Source: Paraflavitalea pollutisoli
GTDB taxonomy: Bacteria; Bacteroidota; Bacteroidia; Chitinophagales; Chitinophagaceae
Assembly: GCF_029360705.1 (NCBI RefSeq)
Contig: NZ_JARKMX010000003.1
Location: 372,001-436,000, forward strand
DNA length: 64,000 nucleotides
Direction of reading: 5' to 3'
Shown here one piece after another: positions 7,879 through 16,368 of this stretch. Numbering within the stretch: position 1 is the stretch's first letter; each line of letters begins with the position of its first letter. The notes below the pieces were generated by a model, which saw only the letters and a program-made list of their open reading frames with translations, searched no databases and was not told where the DNA came from. The position numbers were made by a program, and so were the translations under genes.

Positions 7879-8511
7879 CTATACTGACGGTCCTTTGTCC
7901 CTCCGGGCAAAGGACCTTTTTCTTACAGGCAATAACATGGGCACCCGCTGCTGGTAAGCTACATACGCAGCGCCAAACTCCTTCACCAGTTTACGCTCTT
8001 CCCATACCGTACCGATCACCGTATACACAGTGATCATCACACAACTGATACCGTAGGCAAGCCTCGGCCAGATGAACCAGCAACTCCACACGGTCAGCAA
8101 GGTGCCGAAATACAAAGGATGCCGTACAAAACGGTGCAGCCCTCCTGTTTCCAGTCCGCCGACAGACGGCCGTGCCGGTAGCAATACATCGATACCGCTC
8201 AGGTAGAAGAAATACCGGCGAATACAATACCCCATGATCAGCAGTCCAGTGATAGCCGGGATAGCCGCGACCATTTGGGCCCCCAGACTGGGTTGCCATA
8301 GCCAGTTGGCGGGCAGGCCCAATTCATAAACGATAATGACGATTAATAAGGCTAAGGAGAAAAGCGAGTAGGAGAGACGATAGTAAGGATAGTGCCTGCC
8401 CAGCAAGGTTTGCATACGGCGCTTCCACCAAAGTGCCGCAAACAGGCTGTGGGTGATGCCAAACAAGGCCCACAAGATGACCAGGAAACCATATGGAGGT
8501 AGTGGCAACAT
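7879..8511 (-). CDS. Membrane methyltransferase of the isoprenylcysteine carboxyl methyltransferase/NnrU type
   Basis: The product is 210 aa from MLPLPPYGFLVILWALFG; a start at 8562 adds 17 residues unlike the family. It has about five hydrophobic helices and, near the C-terminus, the ICMT/PEMT signature GLHRFVRHPLYFGTLL with EERKLVKEFGAAYVAYQQRV. These residues form the S-adenosylmethionine-binding region in this family. The natural substrate is not known in bacteria. It lies just downstream of a histidine kinase gene on the same strand. Its last codons lie inside the terminator of the convergent rhodanese operon. Confidence 0.8.
   Translation of the reverse strand: MLPLPPYGFLVILWALFGITHSLFAALWWKRRMQTLLGRHYPYYRLSYSLFSLALLIVIIVYELGLPANWLWQPSLGAQMVAAIPAITGLLIMGYCIRRYFFYLSGIDVLLPARPSVGGLETGGLHRFVRHPLYFGTLLTVWSCWFIWPRLAYGISCVMITVYTVIGTVWEERKLVKEFGAAYVAYQQRVPMLLPVRKRSFARRDKGPSV
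7889..7924 (+). terminator. Intrinsic terminator of the ddl-PASTA-rhodanese operon
   Basis: A perfect 9-bp stem GGTCCTTTG (7889-7897) / CAAAGGACC (7908-7916) followed by TTTTTCTT. It overlaps the C-terminal codons of the opposing ICMT-like gene. Confidence 0.9.
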
Positions 8512-8583
8512 GAATATGCTATGATCACCAATTGTTGTGCCCGGCCGGCTTATCGTTTTCAAGGAACGCCTCTGCAGGCCCCT

Positions 8584-9843
8584 TCACACTTTCACACGCA
8601 GGCTGCAACCATTGCCCGGTGCGGAATCGATCTCCATTTCACCATTGAATACTTCGATGCGGTTGCGGATATTGTTGAGGCCCATACCCGGGCGTACATC
8701 AGCTACGTTGAAACCAACTCCATTGTCGCGGATGGTCAGCTGCGTGTGAGCACCACTGGGCTTCAATTCAATGACGACCTCTTCTGCCTGCGAATGCTTG
8801 AGTACATTGTTCAGTTGCTCCTGGATGATCCGGTACAGGACCAGCCGGCGGTTATCCGCCACTTTCGATTCATCGAAACCGGCATGACGGACGTGGATCT
8901 CCATATCCCTGGCATGACCAATATCTTCCACCAACTGGTAAAGACTTTCCATGAATCCTTGCTCGTTGAGCGACGGAGGCAACAACGAACGGGATAAGCT
9001 CCTGATCTCCTCGATGGTCTGTGTGATATAACTGGAACATTTATGCAACAGTTCTTCTCGTACCGCTGCGTTCATCAACGCATGTTGAATATACAGCTTT
9101 ACCACCCCCAATAGCTGGTTGATGTTGTCGTGGAGTTCTTCACCCAGTTTCTTGCGCTCGGCTTCCTCGGCCTGTAGCACGCTTCTGGCCAATACATCTT
9201 TATGATGGCTCTGCGCTTCGATCAGCGTTTCTTGTAAAATACGTTGCTCGGTAACGTCCTGCATGGCGCCAATGAGGCGGTAAGGCTGTCCGGCCTTGTT
9301 GCGCATGATAAAGCCCCGGTCGAAGATGGTCTTGAAATCACCGTTCTTGCAGCGGAAGCGGTATTCATCCTGCCACACGGTACCTCCCATATCGAGTTTG
9401 GCATCGATGGTATCCAGTACGCGGTCTTTGTCTTCAGGATGCAGGTTGTTGGTCCACCAGGTATAGTTGTCCTGCAGCTCGTCGGCCGTGTAGCCAAACA
9501 ATTCCTGCAGGGTGCGGTTGGTATAACATTGTTTCGTTTCGATATTGTAATCCCATACGGCATCATTGGTAGCCATGCCCAGTAGTTGATAGCGCTCTAG
9601 TATCTCTTCCTGTTGCCGGCGTGATTTCTCGATACTTTCATATAGACGGCGGCTGACGAAATAGATGAGCAGGGAAGCCAGTGTGACGAAGAGAATGCCT
9701 TTGTAGCGTTGTATATTGTAGTAAGTATCGGGCACATGATCGCTCAGCGACCAGGCTATTGAATCGGAAAACAATATCCAGGCCGTGCCGAAAATGAGAA
9801 ACGTGATGGAGAGTTTTACAGAGGAGGGCAGTGGATTTTTCAT
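8584..9843 (-). CDS. Membrane sensor histidine kinase with PAS domain (HisKA_3 type)
   Basis: The product is 419 aa. Two transmembrane helices (about 10-30 and 48-64) flank a short external loop. A PAS/PAC domain (about 85-205, with WDYNIETKQCYTNRTLQELF and IGAMQDVTEQR) follows, then a NarL-partner type dimerisation domain with phospho-acceptor His238 (ERKKLGEELHDNINQLLG). The HATPase domain has an N-box (EQLNNVLKHSQ), IRDNGVGF and GMGLNNIRNR. Such kinases normally phosphorylate a LuxR-type regulator; none is adjacent, so it is an orphan here. The stimulus is unknown. It precedes the ICMT-like gene on the same strand. Confidence 0.92.
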   Translation of the reverse strand: MKNPLPSSVKLSITFLIFGTAWILFSDSIAWSLSDHVPDTYYNIQRYKGILFVTLASLLIYFVSRRLYESIEKSRRQQEEILERYQLLGMATNDAVWDYNIETKQCYTNRTLQELFGYTADELQDNYTWWTNNLHPEDKDRVLDTIDAKLDMGGTVWQDEYRFRCKNGDFKTIFDRGFIMRNKAGQPYRLIGAMQDVTEQRILQETLIEAQSHHKDVLARSVLQAEEAERKKLGEELHDNINQLLGVVKLYIQHALMNAAVREELLHKCSSYITQTIEEIRSLSRSLLPPSLNEQGFMESLYQLVEDIGHARDMEIHVRHAGFDESKVADNRRLVLYRIIQEQLNNVLKHSQAEEVVIELKPSGAHTQLTIRDNGVGFNVADVRPGMGLNNIRNRIEVFNGEMEIDSAPGNGCSLRVKV

Positions 9844-10163
9844 AACAACAGGCTATATCTGCAATATTGCGAAAAAATATCTTGTATTCCATACCGATCA
9901 TCGATTTCATACTAAAATTTCTGATCATAAGTTCACCACCGGCCCGTGCCACGTCAATCCCGCAATCGGTTGCGGAACAAGGTGGTGATTAGTTTACAAT
10001 TTGATCACAGACTGTCGGAACTCTGTATTTATTCGAATGGCCAGTTTGGCCCCACCCTTTCAGCAACTCATTCCTTTATAGGCCATTTCAACGGTCAAAC
10101 ATCCCGCTACTGCTCCTGTTTTATGGAGCTGGTCCTTGGCTTCCCATTTACTATCTTTGCGCC
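9844..10163. other. Divergent intergenic region, histidine kinase / ABC-F
   Basis: About 320 bases between divergent genes. The only clear signal is the ABC-F -7 box at 10152-10159. No perfect leftward TAnnTTTG box for the histidine kinase and no open frame of note was seen. Confidence 0.5.
10152..10159 (+). promoter_or_regulatory. ABC-F -7 box (TATCTTTG), leaderless or near-leaderless
   Basis: A perfect TAnnTTTG box ends only 4 bases before the ATG at 10164. Transcription would begin at or next to the start codon, implying a leaderless mRNA unless translation begins further in. Confidence 0.65.
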
Positions 10164-12056
10164 ATGCATTACGTTTCTGTAGAGGGATTATCCAAGTCAT
10201 TCGGTGTAAAGCCGCTTTTTGAGAACATTTCATTCCACATCGAAGAAGGCGACAAGATCGCCCTGGTAGCCAGGAATGGCAGCGGTAAATCGACCCTGCT
10301 CAAGATCCTGGCGGGTACGGAGACCGCTGAAAGCGGTAAAGTGTGGATCAATAAGGAAGTAACGGTAGCCCTCTTCGACCAGGAACCTGTATTCAAAGAA
10401 CACCTGTCGGTACTCGATAATATCTTTCAGCACAACCACCCCATCATCAATGCCATCAAAGCCTATGAAGCGGTGGGGGAAGATGGTACGCCCGAGCAGA
10501 TCAGTGATGCCATCGTTCGTATGGATGAACTGGGCGCCTGGGACTTCGATGCCAAGGTGAAGCAAATTCTCGGCAAGCTCAATATCCACCACCTCAACCA
10601 GCCCACCGGCACCTTATCGGGCGGTCAGCGCAAACGCGTAGCCCTCGCCAAAACCCTCATCGATATCGGTTTCGAACACAAGCACGTATTGCTGATCATG
10701 GACGAACCGACCAACCACCTCGATGTGGAAATGGTCGAGTGGCTGGAATATTACCTCAACCAGCAACATGTTACCCTGTTGCTGGTGACACACGACCGCT
10801 ATTTCCTCGACAACGTTTGTGAAGAGATCTGGGAGATGGACCGCAGCAGCCTGGTGGTGTACAAAGGCAAATACGAAAATTACCTGGAGAAGAAAGCTGC
10901 CCGCATGGAAAGCGAGTCAGCTTCGATCGATAAAGCCCGGAATAGCTATCGCCGCGAACTGGAGTGGATGCGTAAACAACCCAAAGCACGTACCACCAAA
11001 TCCAAGAGCAGGCAGGATGCCTTCTATGTGGTAGAGGCTAAAGCCAAACAACGCATCGAAGACAGCCAATTACAGCTCGATGTAAAGATGAGCCGACTCG
11101 GTGGTAAGATCATCGAGCTGAAAAAAGTGTACAAGAGTTTCGGTGACAAGAAGATCATGCAGGGATTCGACTACACCTTCAAAAAGGGAGAGCGGGTAGG
11201 CGTGGTCGGAAAGAACGGTGTCGGCAAATCTACCTTCATCAATATCCTGCAGGGCATCGAGCAGCCCGACAGCGGCAAGATCAATGTGGGCGAAACGGTC
11301 ATCTTCGGCAACTATTCGCAGCAGGGCCTGCACATCAAAGAAGACATGCGCCTGATCGAGTACGTGAAGAATATTGCCGAAAGCTTCCCGCTGGCCAGTG
11401 GCGGATCTTTGAGTGCCTCGCAGTTCCTCGAACTGTTCCTTTTCCCGGCAGAACAGCAATATACCTATATCTCCAAACTGAGCGGTGGCGAAAAACGCCG
11501 CCTGCATTTGCTATCAATACTGTTCCGCAATCCCAACTTCCTGGTGCTCGATGAGCCCACCAATGACCTCGATCTGCCGACCCTGGCCATCCTGGAAAAT
11601 TTCCTCAGTGAGTTCCAGGGCTGTCTCCTGATCGTATCGCACGACCGGTACTTCATGGACCGCCTGGTCGATCACCTCTTCGTATTCGAAGGCGATGGCG
11701 TGATTAACGACTTCCCCGGCAACTATACACTGTACCGCATCGCGGAAAAGGAAAAAGAAACGAAACCCGTAGCGGTTACCGCAAAACAGGAGCAGGCAGC
11801 TCCTGCACTGGCAGAAGCTACCAGTAAGCCTGTCGAAAAAAAGAAATTTTCCTTCAAGGAGAAGCGTGAGTTTGAAACGCTGCAACAAGAGATCGCCAAC
11901 CTGGAGAAAGAAAAGGCAACGCTATCCGAAAAGCTCAACAGCGGTAACCTGCCCTTCGAAGAGTTGCAGCAAGCTGCCAACCGGATTGGTGAAATTACCA
12001 ACCTGCTCGACGAAAAAGAGCTGCGCTGGCTCGAACTCAGTGAAATAGAAGGGTAA
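10164..12056 (+). CDS. ABC-F family ATPase, Uup/EttA-like
   Basis: The product is 630 aa with two soluble ABC ATPase domains and no transmembrane segments, so it is not a transporter. The first has a P-loop ARNGSGKST (about 36-44), the signature LSGGQRKR and Walker B LLIMDEPTNHLD. A basic linker follows (about 250-310). The second domain has VGKNGVGKST, LSGGEKRR and LVLDEPTNDLD. The C-terminal coiled coil (about 560-625), rich in Lys and Glu, is the Uup-type DNA- or ribosome-contacting tail. ABC-F proteins act on the ribosome, resolving stalled or structured states. The first P-loop Gly is Ala, which the [AG]-x4-GK[ST] pattern permits. Confidence 0.92.
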   Translation: MHYVSVEGLSKSFGVKPLFENISFHIEEGDKIALVARNGSGKSTLLKILAGTETAESGKVWINKEVTVALFDQEPVFKEHLSVLDNIFQHNHPIINAIKAYEAVGEDGTPEQISDAIVRMDELGAWDFDAKVKQILGKLNIHHLNQPTGTLSGGQRKRVALAKTLIDIGFEHKHVLLIMDEPTNHLDVEMVEWLEYYLNQQHVTLLLVTHDRYFLDNVCEEIWEMDRSSLVVYKGKYENYLEKKAARMESESASIDKARNSYRRELEWMRKQPKARTTKSKSRQDAFYVVEAKAKQRIEDSQLQLDVKMSRLGGKIIELKKVYKSFGDKKIMQGFDYTFKKGERVGVVGKNGVGKSTFINILQGIEQPDSGKINVGETVIFGNYSQQGLHIKEDMRLIEYVKNIAESFPLASGGSLSASQFLELFLFPAEQQYTYISKLSGGEKRRLHLLSILFRNPNFLVLDEPTNDLDLPTLAILENFLSEFQGCLLIVSHDRYFMDRLVDHLFVFEGDGVINDFPGNYTLYRIAEKEKETKPVAVTAKQEQAAPALAEATSKPVEKKKFSFKEKREFETLQQEIANLEKEKATLSEKLNSGNLPFEELQQAANRIGEITNLLDEKELRWLELSEIEG

Positions 12057-12201
12057 AAGCGCTTGTTCATGCATGGCATCGCAGACCTTACACGTCTGCC
12101 GGAATAGATCCTGGCCGCGATTGCCACTTGCAGTCGCCAGCCAACCGTTTGTAGCCATCAGCTTTTTCCACCAATGGCAATAGAAACAAGGTCCCTTGCC
12201 T

Positions 12202-12209
12202 TACTTTTG
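12202..12209 (+). promoter_or_regulatory. M28 peptidase promoter -7 box (TACTTTTG)
   Basis: Perfect TAnnTTTG match 31 bases before the ATG at 12241. No clear -33 TTG is seen at 19-21 bases upstream. Confidence 0.6.
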
Positions 12210-12240
12210 ACATCCTAAAATCATATAAATACAATTTTTC

Positions 12241-13770
12241 ATGAGAAAACTATGCCTGGTTATGGCTTTGGCAGCTCCACTGGGAATGATGGCCCAGAAA
12301 GCAGTCAACCCTACTCCCTTCGCCAATACCATTACGGCGGAAGACCTGAAGAAGCACCTCTACATCGTAGCGGGCGCTGAGATGCAGGGTCGCGAGACAG
12401 CTACAGAAGGACAGCGCAAGGCTGCCACTTACATCGAGAATTATTTCAAACAGGTAGGACTTACACCCGGCAACAATGGCGCCTGGCAACAGTCGTACCC
12501 GGTATACCAGGATTCACTGGGTTCCGCTTCTATCGAGATCAACGGTAAAAAGTTTCAGCCTTATACCGACTTCACCGCTAACCTGGGCGGCTCTTCTTCG
12601 TCCTCGCTCATGGCCAGCGAAGTCGTATTTGTAGGATACGGTATCAGCGATGCCAACCGCGATGATTACAAAGGCATCGATGCGAAAGGTAAAGTAGTAC
12701 TGGTATTGGCTGGTGCACCACCTGCCGCCGGACAGCCCGCTGCAGCTCCCCGTCGAGGTGGCATGTCGCCCGTACTGGAAGCAGCCTTCAAGAACGGCGC
12801 TGTTGCCGTATTGCAGGTGCAGCCCGGTTTCCCCCGCAAAGCTGGTTCTACCCGGGGTTACCAATACATCAACGGTTTCAGAAAGACGATTTATCCCAAC
12901 GTATACGCGGTATCCGAGCAGGTAGCGCAGTCGATCCTCGGTGCTGATTTCGCCCCCGCGCAGGAAGCCATGAAGGCCGGCAACCCACAAGCAAAAGCAT
13001 ACGCAGCCAACATCGCGATCGATTTCCAAAAAGTGATTACCAAGCTGGAAAGCTCCAACGTGGTAGGTGTACTGGAAGGAACCGACAAGAAAGATGAGTA
13101 CGTATTCCTGACGGCTCACTACGATCACGTGGGCGTGAACGCTGCCGGTCAGATCCATTATGGTGCAGATGATGATGGCTCCGGTACCGTGACCATTCTC
13201 GAACTGGCAGAAGCATTTATCAAGGCGAAAGCCGCTGGTAAAGGTCCCCGCCGTACGATCGTGTTCATGACGGTATCTGGTGAAGAGAAAGGCCTGTGGG
13301 GTTCTGAATACTATTCAGAGCATCCTATCTTTCCGCTCGATAAGACGACGGTCGACCTCAACATCGACATGATCGGTCGTATCGATCCTACCCGTAAGAT
13401 CGGCGACTCTACCAACTATGTATATGTAGTAGGTGACGACAAGCTCAGCTCCGACCTGCGTATCATCAGCGAAGCAGCGAACAAGAAATACACCAAGCTC
13501 GAACTGGATTATAAATTCAATGATCCCAACGACAAAGAGCGTATCTACTATCGCAGCGACCACTACAACTTCGCGCGCAAGGGTGTTCCCATCATTTTCT
13601 ATTTCAACGGAACGCACGCGGATTATCACCGTCCTACCGATACCCCCGACAAGATCGATTACGTGCAGATGGCCAAACGTGCCAAGCTCGTATTCTACAC
13701 TGCCTGGGAAATGGCCAACCGGAACGACATGCTGAAGCGTGACATTCCCTTGAACGTGCCTGGTAGATAA
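12241..13770 (+). CDS. Secreted M28-family zinc aminopeptidase with PA-domain insertion
   Basis: The product is 509 aa. A signal peptide (1-19, ending MMAQ) is followed by an N-terminal lobe, a protease-associated domain inserted at about 115-270, and the catalytic M28 domain. The dinuclear zinc site is complete: His293 and Asp295 (TAHYDHVG), Asp311 (GADDDGSG), catalytic Glu348 with Glu349 (SGEEKGLWGSEY), Asp376 (NIDMIGR) and His463 (DYHRPTDTPD). M28 enzymes release N-terminal amino acids from peptides; location is periplasmic or extracellular. No T9SS domain is present. The gene stands alone and ends at a very long hairpin. Confidence 0.94.
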   Translation: MRKLCLVMALAAPLGMMAQKAVNPTPFANTITAEDLKKHLYIVAGAEMQGRETATEGQRKAATYIENYFKQVGLTPGNNGAWQQSYPVYQDSLGSASIEINGKKFQPYTDFTANLGGSSSSSLMASEVVFVGYGISDANRDDYKGIDAKGKVVLVLAGAPPAAGQPAAAPRRGGMSPVLEAAFKNGAVAVLQVQPGFPRKAGSTRGYQYINGFRKTIYPNVYAVSEQVAQSILGADFAPAQEAMKAGNPQAKAYAANIAIDFQKVITKLESSNVVGVLEGTDKKDEYVFLTAHYDHVGVNAAGQIHYGADDDGSGTVTILELAEAFIKAKAAGKGPRRTIVFMTVSGEEKGLWGSEYYSEHPIFPLDKTTVDLNIDMIGRIDPTRKIGDSTNYVYVVGDDKLSSDLRIISEAANKKYTKLELDYKFNDPNDKERIYYRSDHYNFARKGVPIIFYFNGTHADYHRPTDTPDKIDYVQMAKRAKLVFYTAWEMANRNDMLKRDIPLNVPGR

Positions 13771-13791
13771 TCTTTTGAAGTACAATGCTTC

Positions 13792-13843
13792 ATTATAAAC
13801 GACAGCGGGTGTATCAAGAGATACACCCGTTGTCGTTTATAAT
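13792..13843 (+). terminator. Long 24-bp-stem hairpin terminator at the end of the M28 gene
   Basis: The arms 13792-13815 and 13820-13843 pair over 24 bp around a 4-nt AAGA loop. The only non-Watson-Crick pair is a G-U (13805/13830) when read rightward, which would be a C-A mismatch read leftward, so the fold is best on the M28 transcript. A short CCTTT follows. The arm begins ATTATAAACGA, like the arm of the hairpin at 20158-20205. Confidence 0.85.
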
Positions 13844-13854
13844 CCTTTATAACT

Positions 13855-13905
13855 CGTTGCCTCGATGCCTGGCTGCCTCGTTGCCTTTCGTCCGCCTAGT
13901 TGCCT
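13855..13905. repeat. Degenerate octamer array, consensus NNNTGCCT (copy A)
   Basis: Successive units are CGTTGCCT, CGATGCCT, GGCTGCCT, CGTTGCCT, an irregular 11-mer TTCGTCCGCCT, then AGTTGCCT. The first three bases of each unit vary while TGCCT is constant. Read leftward the units are AGGCANNN, and the array encodes the last codons (Ala-Gly-Asn) and the TAG stop of the RlmK-like gene. A second array with the same design lies at 20228-20280. Confidence 0.85.
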
Positions 13906-14852
13906 GCTTTCACAATTTTAAAACATTGCCGGTGCAGCTTCCCCTGGAAGTCGAAGGGGGTAGTGGCTTTGGTGATATCGCGGATAGAAGTTGATTGAAT
14001 ATTCTCCTGATCGATCACGAATTTGCGGTAATTGGTACTGAAGTACAGGATACCACCGGCCGTCATGGCGTGCAGGGTCTTATTGATGAGCTCCACATGG
14101 TCGCGTTGAATGTCGAGAAAGTCGAGCATGCGCTTACTGTTGCTGAAGGTAGGCGGGTCCATCACTACCAGGTCAAAAGATCCGGGTTTCAGCGTATCGA
14201 GGTATTGCTTTACATCGGCATGTTCATAAACATGCTTTTGCGGATCGTACATTTCGTTGAGCTGCATATTCTCTTCGCCCCACTTGAGATAAGTTTTGGA
14301 GAGGTCGACAGAGGTCACTTCCGACGCGCCACCTGCCGCTGCATATACCGAGAAGGAAGCGGTATAACAAAACAGGTTCAGTACGCGCTTACCGGCAGAT
14401 TCTTCCCGCACCATGCCGCGGGTAATGCGGTGGTCAAGAAATAATCCGGTATCGAGGTAATCGGAGAGGTTGACTTTAAACGTGAGCCCCGCCTCTTTAG
14501 CTTCAAAGAAAACACCTTCGGTAGCTACCCGTTGATACTGACCGAGGCGACCTGCCTTGCGTTGCCGTTGCTTGATGTATACATTATCCGATGGCATCTC
14601 CAGAATCTCGCTGATCACCTGGATACAGTCTTCCAGCCATTGTTCATGCTCTTCTTCCGTGAGCGAATGGCGGCGTTTGTATTCTGCGAGGTAAATATTC
14701 TCTTCATAGATCTCGATGCAAAAAGGAAATTCGGGCAGGTCGTGATCGTACACGCGATAGCAGGTAATGCCCTGGCGGCGTGCCTGTTTGCCGATATGCT
14801 TATACACCTTGGTAAGCCGGTTCCTGAACATCTCCATTTTTTCGGTCGACAT
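13896..14852 (-). CDS. RlmK-like class I SAM-dependent (23S rRNA) methyltransferase
   Basis: The product is 318 aa and matches the C-terminal half of the bifunctional RlmKL enzyme, which makes m7G2069 in 23S rRNA. Family stretches are NRLTKVYKHIGKQARRQGIT (about 11-30), CYRVYDHDLPEFPF, LDTGLFLDHRITRGMV, the SAM-binding VLNLFCYTASFSVYAAAGGA, VDLSKTYLKWGEENMQLNEM and catalytic MDPPTFSNSKRM. The RlmL half with its THUMP domain is absent, so a standalone RlmK-type enzyme is inferred; another rRNA position is possible. Its promoter sits 5 bases before the ATG. Its final codons and stop lie within an octamer repeat array. Confidence 0.88.
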   Translation of the reverse strand: MSTEKMEMFRNRLTKVYKHIGKQARRQGITCYRVYDHDLPEFPFCIEIYEENIYLAEYKRRHSLTEEEHEQWLEDCIQVISEILEMPSDNVYIKQRQRKAGRLGQYQRVATEGVFFEAKEAGLTFKVNLSDYLDTGLFLDHRITRGMVREESAGKRVLNLFCYTASFSVYAAAGGASEVTSVDLSKTYLKWGEENMQLNEMYDPQKHVYEHADVKQYLDTLKPGSFDLVVMDPPTFSNSKRMLDFLDIQRDHVELINKTLHAMTAGGILYFSTNYRKFVIDQENIQSTSIRDITKATTPFDFQGKLHRQCFKIVKAGN

Positions 14853-14856
14853 GCGC

Positions 14857-14864
14857 CAAAGATA
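14857..14864 (-). promoter_or_regulatory. RlmK-like gene -7 box (TATCTTTG), near-leaderless
   Basis: Read leftward, TATCTTTG ends 4 bases before the ATG at 14852-14850. This is the same box and spacing as upstream of the ABC-F gene at 10152. Confidence 0.65.
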
Positions 14865-14899
14865 CAGTAACTGGTATTAGTGCGGGAAGTGAAGACTGA

Positions 14900-16144
14900 C
14901 TAAAGCTGGTGCGTGGCGGATGTCAGTACGCGTCGGGCATGGTCGCGGCGATACATGATGTAAAAGCCCAGGCTGCTAATAAAGAAGAGACCACTGACCG
15001 TCCACCACAGCGTCGTCCAGCCAGCCCGGTCGGCTACCTGCGAACCCAGGAAGGGACCGATGGCCTGCGCAACCGACCAGGCAATCGTAAACAAGCCGGC
15101 ATACTGACCACGATTGTGGTGCGCGCTGCGCGCGATCCAGTACGAGTTCATGAAAGGCATAGAGAGCATCTCCCCAAAGGTGATGATGACGATCATGACG
15201 ATCGTGAGCCCCGCATTCATGTGAAAGACATTGAGCATACAGTAAGCGAGACCACAGAGCAATACGCCCAGGGTGATATAATACAGCTTGTTGTGCCGTC
15301 CCTCCAGCTTGAACACGAGTACCATCTCTACCAGGGTGATGAGCAGCCCATTGATGGCATTGAGCATACCGATGTACTGTTCCGAAAAATGAAGAACGTT
15401 TTTGAAGTAGGCAGAGAGATTGTTGAATACCTGGAAGAAGCAGCCGGCGAAGATCGTGGTGAACAGCAGGAACCACAGGAATATTTTATCGCGATAGGCT
15501 GTTTGCGTAGTATCTACAGGCGTAGCGTTGATGGCCGCAGCAGGCGCCCGTTGCCTGGCCGGAGGCAGCAGAAACAGCATCAGGATGCCCGCGGCGATAT
15601 TGGTACAACCATCTACCCAGAACAGCAGTTCGTATCGATAAGCGGCAATAAGACCACCGGCAGCGCTTCCTACGGCCCAGCCCAGGTTAATGGCGAGCCG
15701 GTTAAGAGAGAAAGATCGCGTACGGTTCTCCGGGGTGCTATAGTAGGCAATGGCTGCTGCGTTGGCCGGTCGAAAGGATTCATTGACCATGCTGAGCAAA
15801 AAGCTCATGATACAGATGCCCGAAAAAGAATGCATCTGGCCCAGTATCATAAAAAGTACACCGCCACCGATCAGGGCCATGAACTGTATGCGCGAGAACC
15901 CGATCTTGTCGGTGAGCCAGCCGCCAAGGTATCCACCTGCAACGGCACCCAGGCCAAAAAGACCCATCACGATACCGGCCTGACCGATACTGTATCCTAC
16001 TTCGGGGCTGATGAGGTAAATGGTCATGAAGGGCAGCACCATCGTGCCGCTCCGGTTGATCAGCATGATCAGCGAGAGCCACCAGGTGGGGGAGGAGAGG
16101 CCGCTATAGGCATTTCTGTAAAGGGACAAGGCGTTGGCAAACAT
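14900..16144 (-). CDS. MFS transporter
   Basis: The product is 414 aa with about twelve hydrophobic helices in two halves. The first half carries the loop 2-3 signature GGYLGGWLTDKIGFSRIQ (about 72-89), and PANAAAIAYYSTPENRTRSFSLNRLAINLGWAVGS is typical of drug-resistance (DHA) type permeases. A hydrophilic loop (about 195-215) splits the halves. It is an inner-membrane secondary transporter, probably proton-driven efflux; substrate unknown. It has its own promoter box and lies 47 bases upstream of the RlmK-like gene on the same strand. Confidence 0.9.
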   Translation of the reverse strand: MFANALSLYRNAYSGLSSPTWWLSLIMLINRSGTMVLPFMTIYLISPEVGYSIGQAGIVMGLFGLGAVAGGYLGGWLTDKIGFSRIQFMALIGGGVLFMILGQMHSFSGICIMSFLLSMVNESFRPANAAAIAYYSTPENRTRSFSLNRLAINLGWAVGSAAGGLIAAYRYELLFWVDGCTNIAAGILMLFLLPPARQRAPAAAINATPVDTTQTAYRDKIFLWFLLFTTIFAGCFFQVFNNLSAYFKNVLHFSEQYIGMLNAINGLLITLVEMVLVFKLEGRHNKLYYITLGVLLCGLAYCMLNVFHMNAGLTIVMIVIITFGEMLSMPFMNSYWIARSAHHNRGQYAGLFTIAWSVAQAIGPFLGSQVADRAGWTTLWWTVSGLFFISSLGFYIMYRRDHARRVLTSATHQL

Positions 16145-16160
16145 GGCGTATACTTCCTGG

Positions 16161-16168
16161 CAAAAATA
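16161..16168 (-). promoter_or_regulatory. MFS transporter -7 box (TATTTTTG)
   Basis: A perfect TAnnTTTG match read leftward, 16 bases before the MFS ATG. Confidence 0.55.
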
Positions 16169-16271
16169 AGGAATGGCAGTGGCTCGCTGCCAGGAGAATG
16201 CTGTAAAAGTGACCGGCGACCGCCGGGCTACACTGCCTGGCGCGCTCTATGTCCCTGGTAAAAGGGCTCAT

Positions 16272-16311
16272 CACAAAAACAAAAGCCTGTATCTTTTTCG
16301 ATACAGGCTTT
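16272..16311 (-). terminator. Intrinsic terminator of the DUF4197 gene
   Basis: A 12-bp stem AAAGCCTGTATC (16282-16293) / GATACAGGCTTT (16300-16311) with a 6-nt loop, followed leftward by TTTTGTTTTTG. Confidence 0.9.
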
Positions 16312-16368
16312 GAATGTATTGTGGGGTCGGTGACCACGCTTATTGGTCAAAGGCCTACTGTTTGGCGA

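Noticed and set aside
10266-10300. Apparent P-loop defect in the first ABC domain (Ala for the first Gly)
   Set aside because: The standard P-loop pattern allows Ala or Gly at that position, so activity is not in doubt.
14909-16261. Rightward open frame of 450 codons opposite the MFS transporter
   Set aside because: It is antisense to a clear transporter; the Arg/Gly/His-rich sequence is typical of a shadow frame in GC-balanced code.
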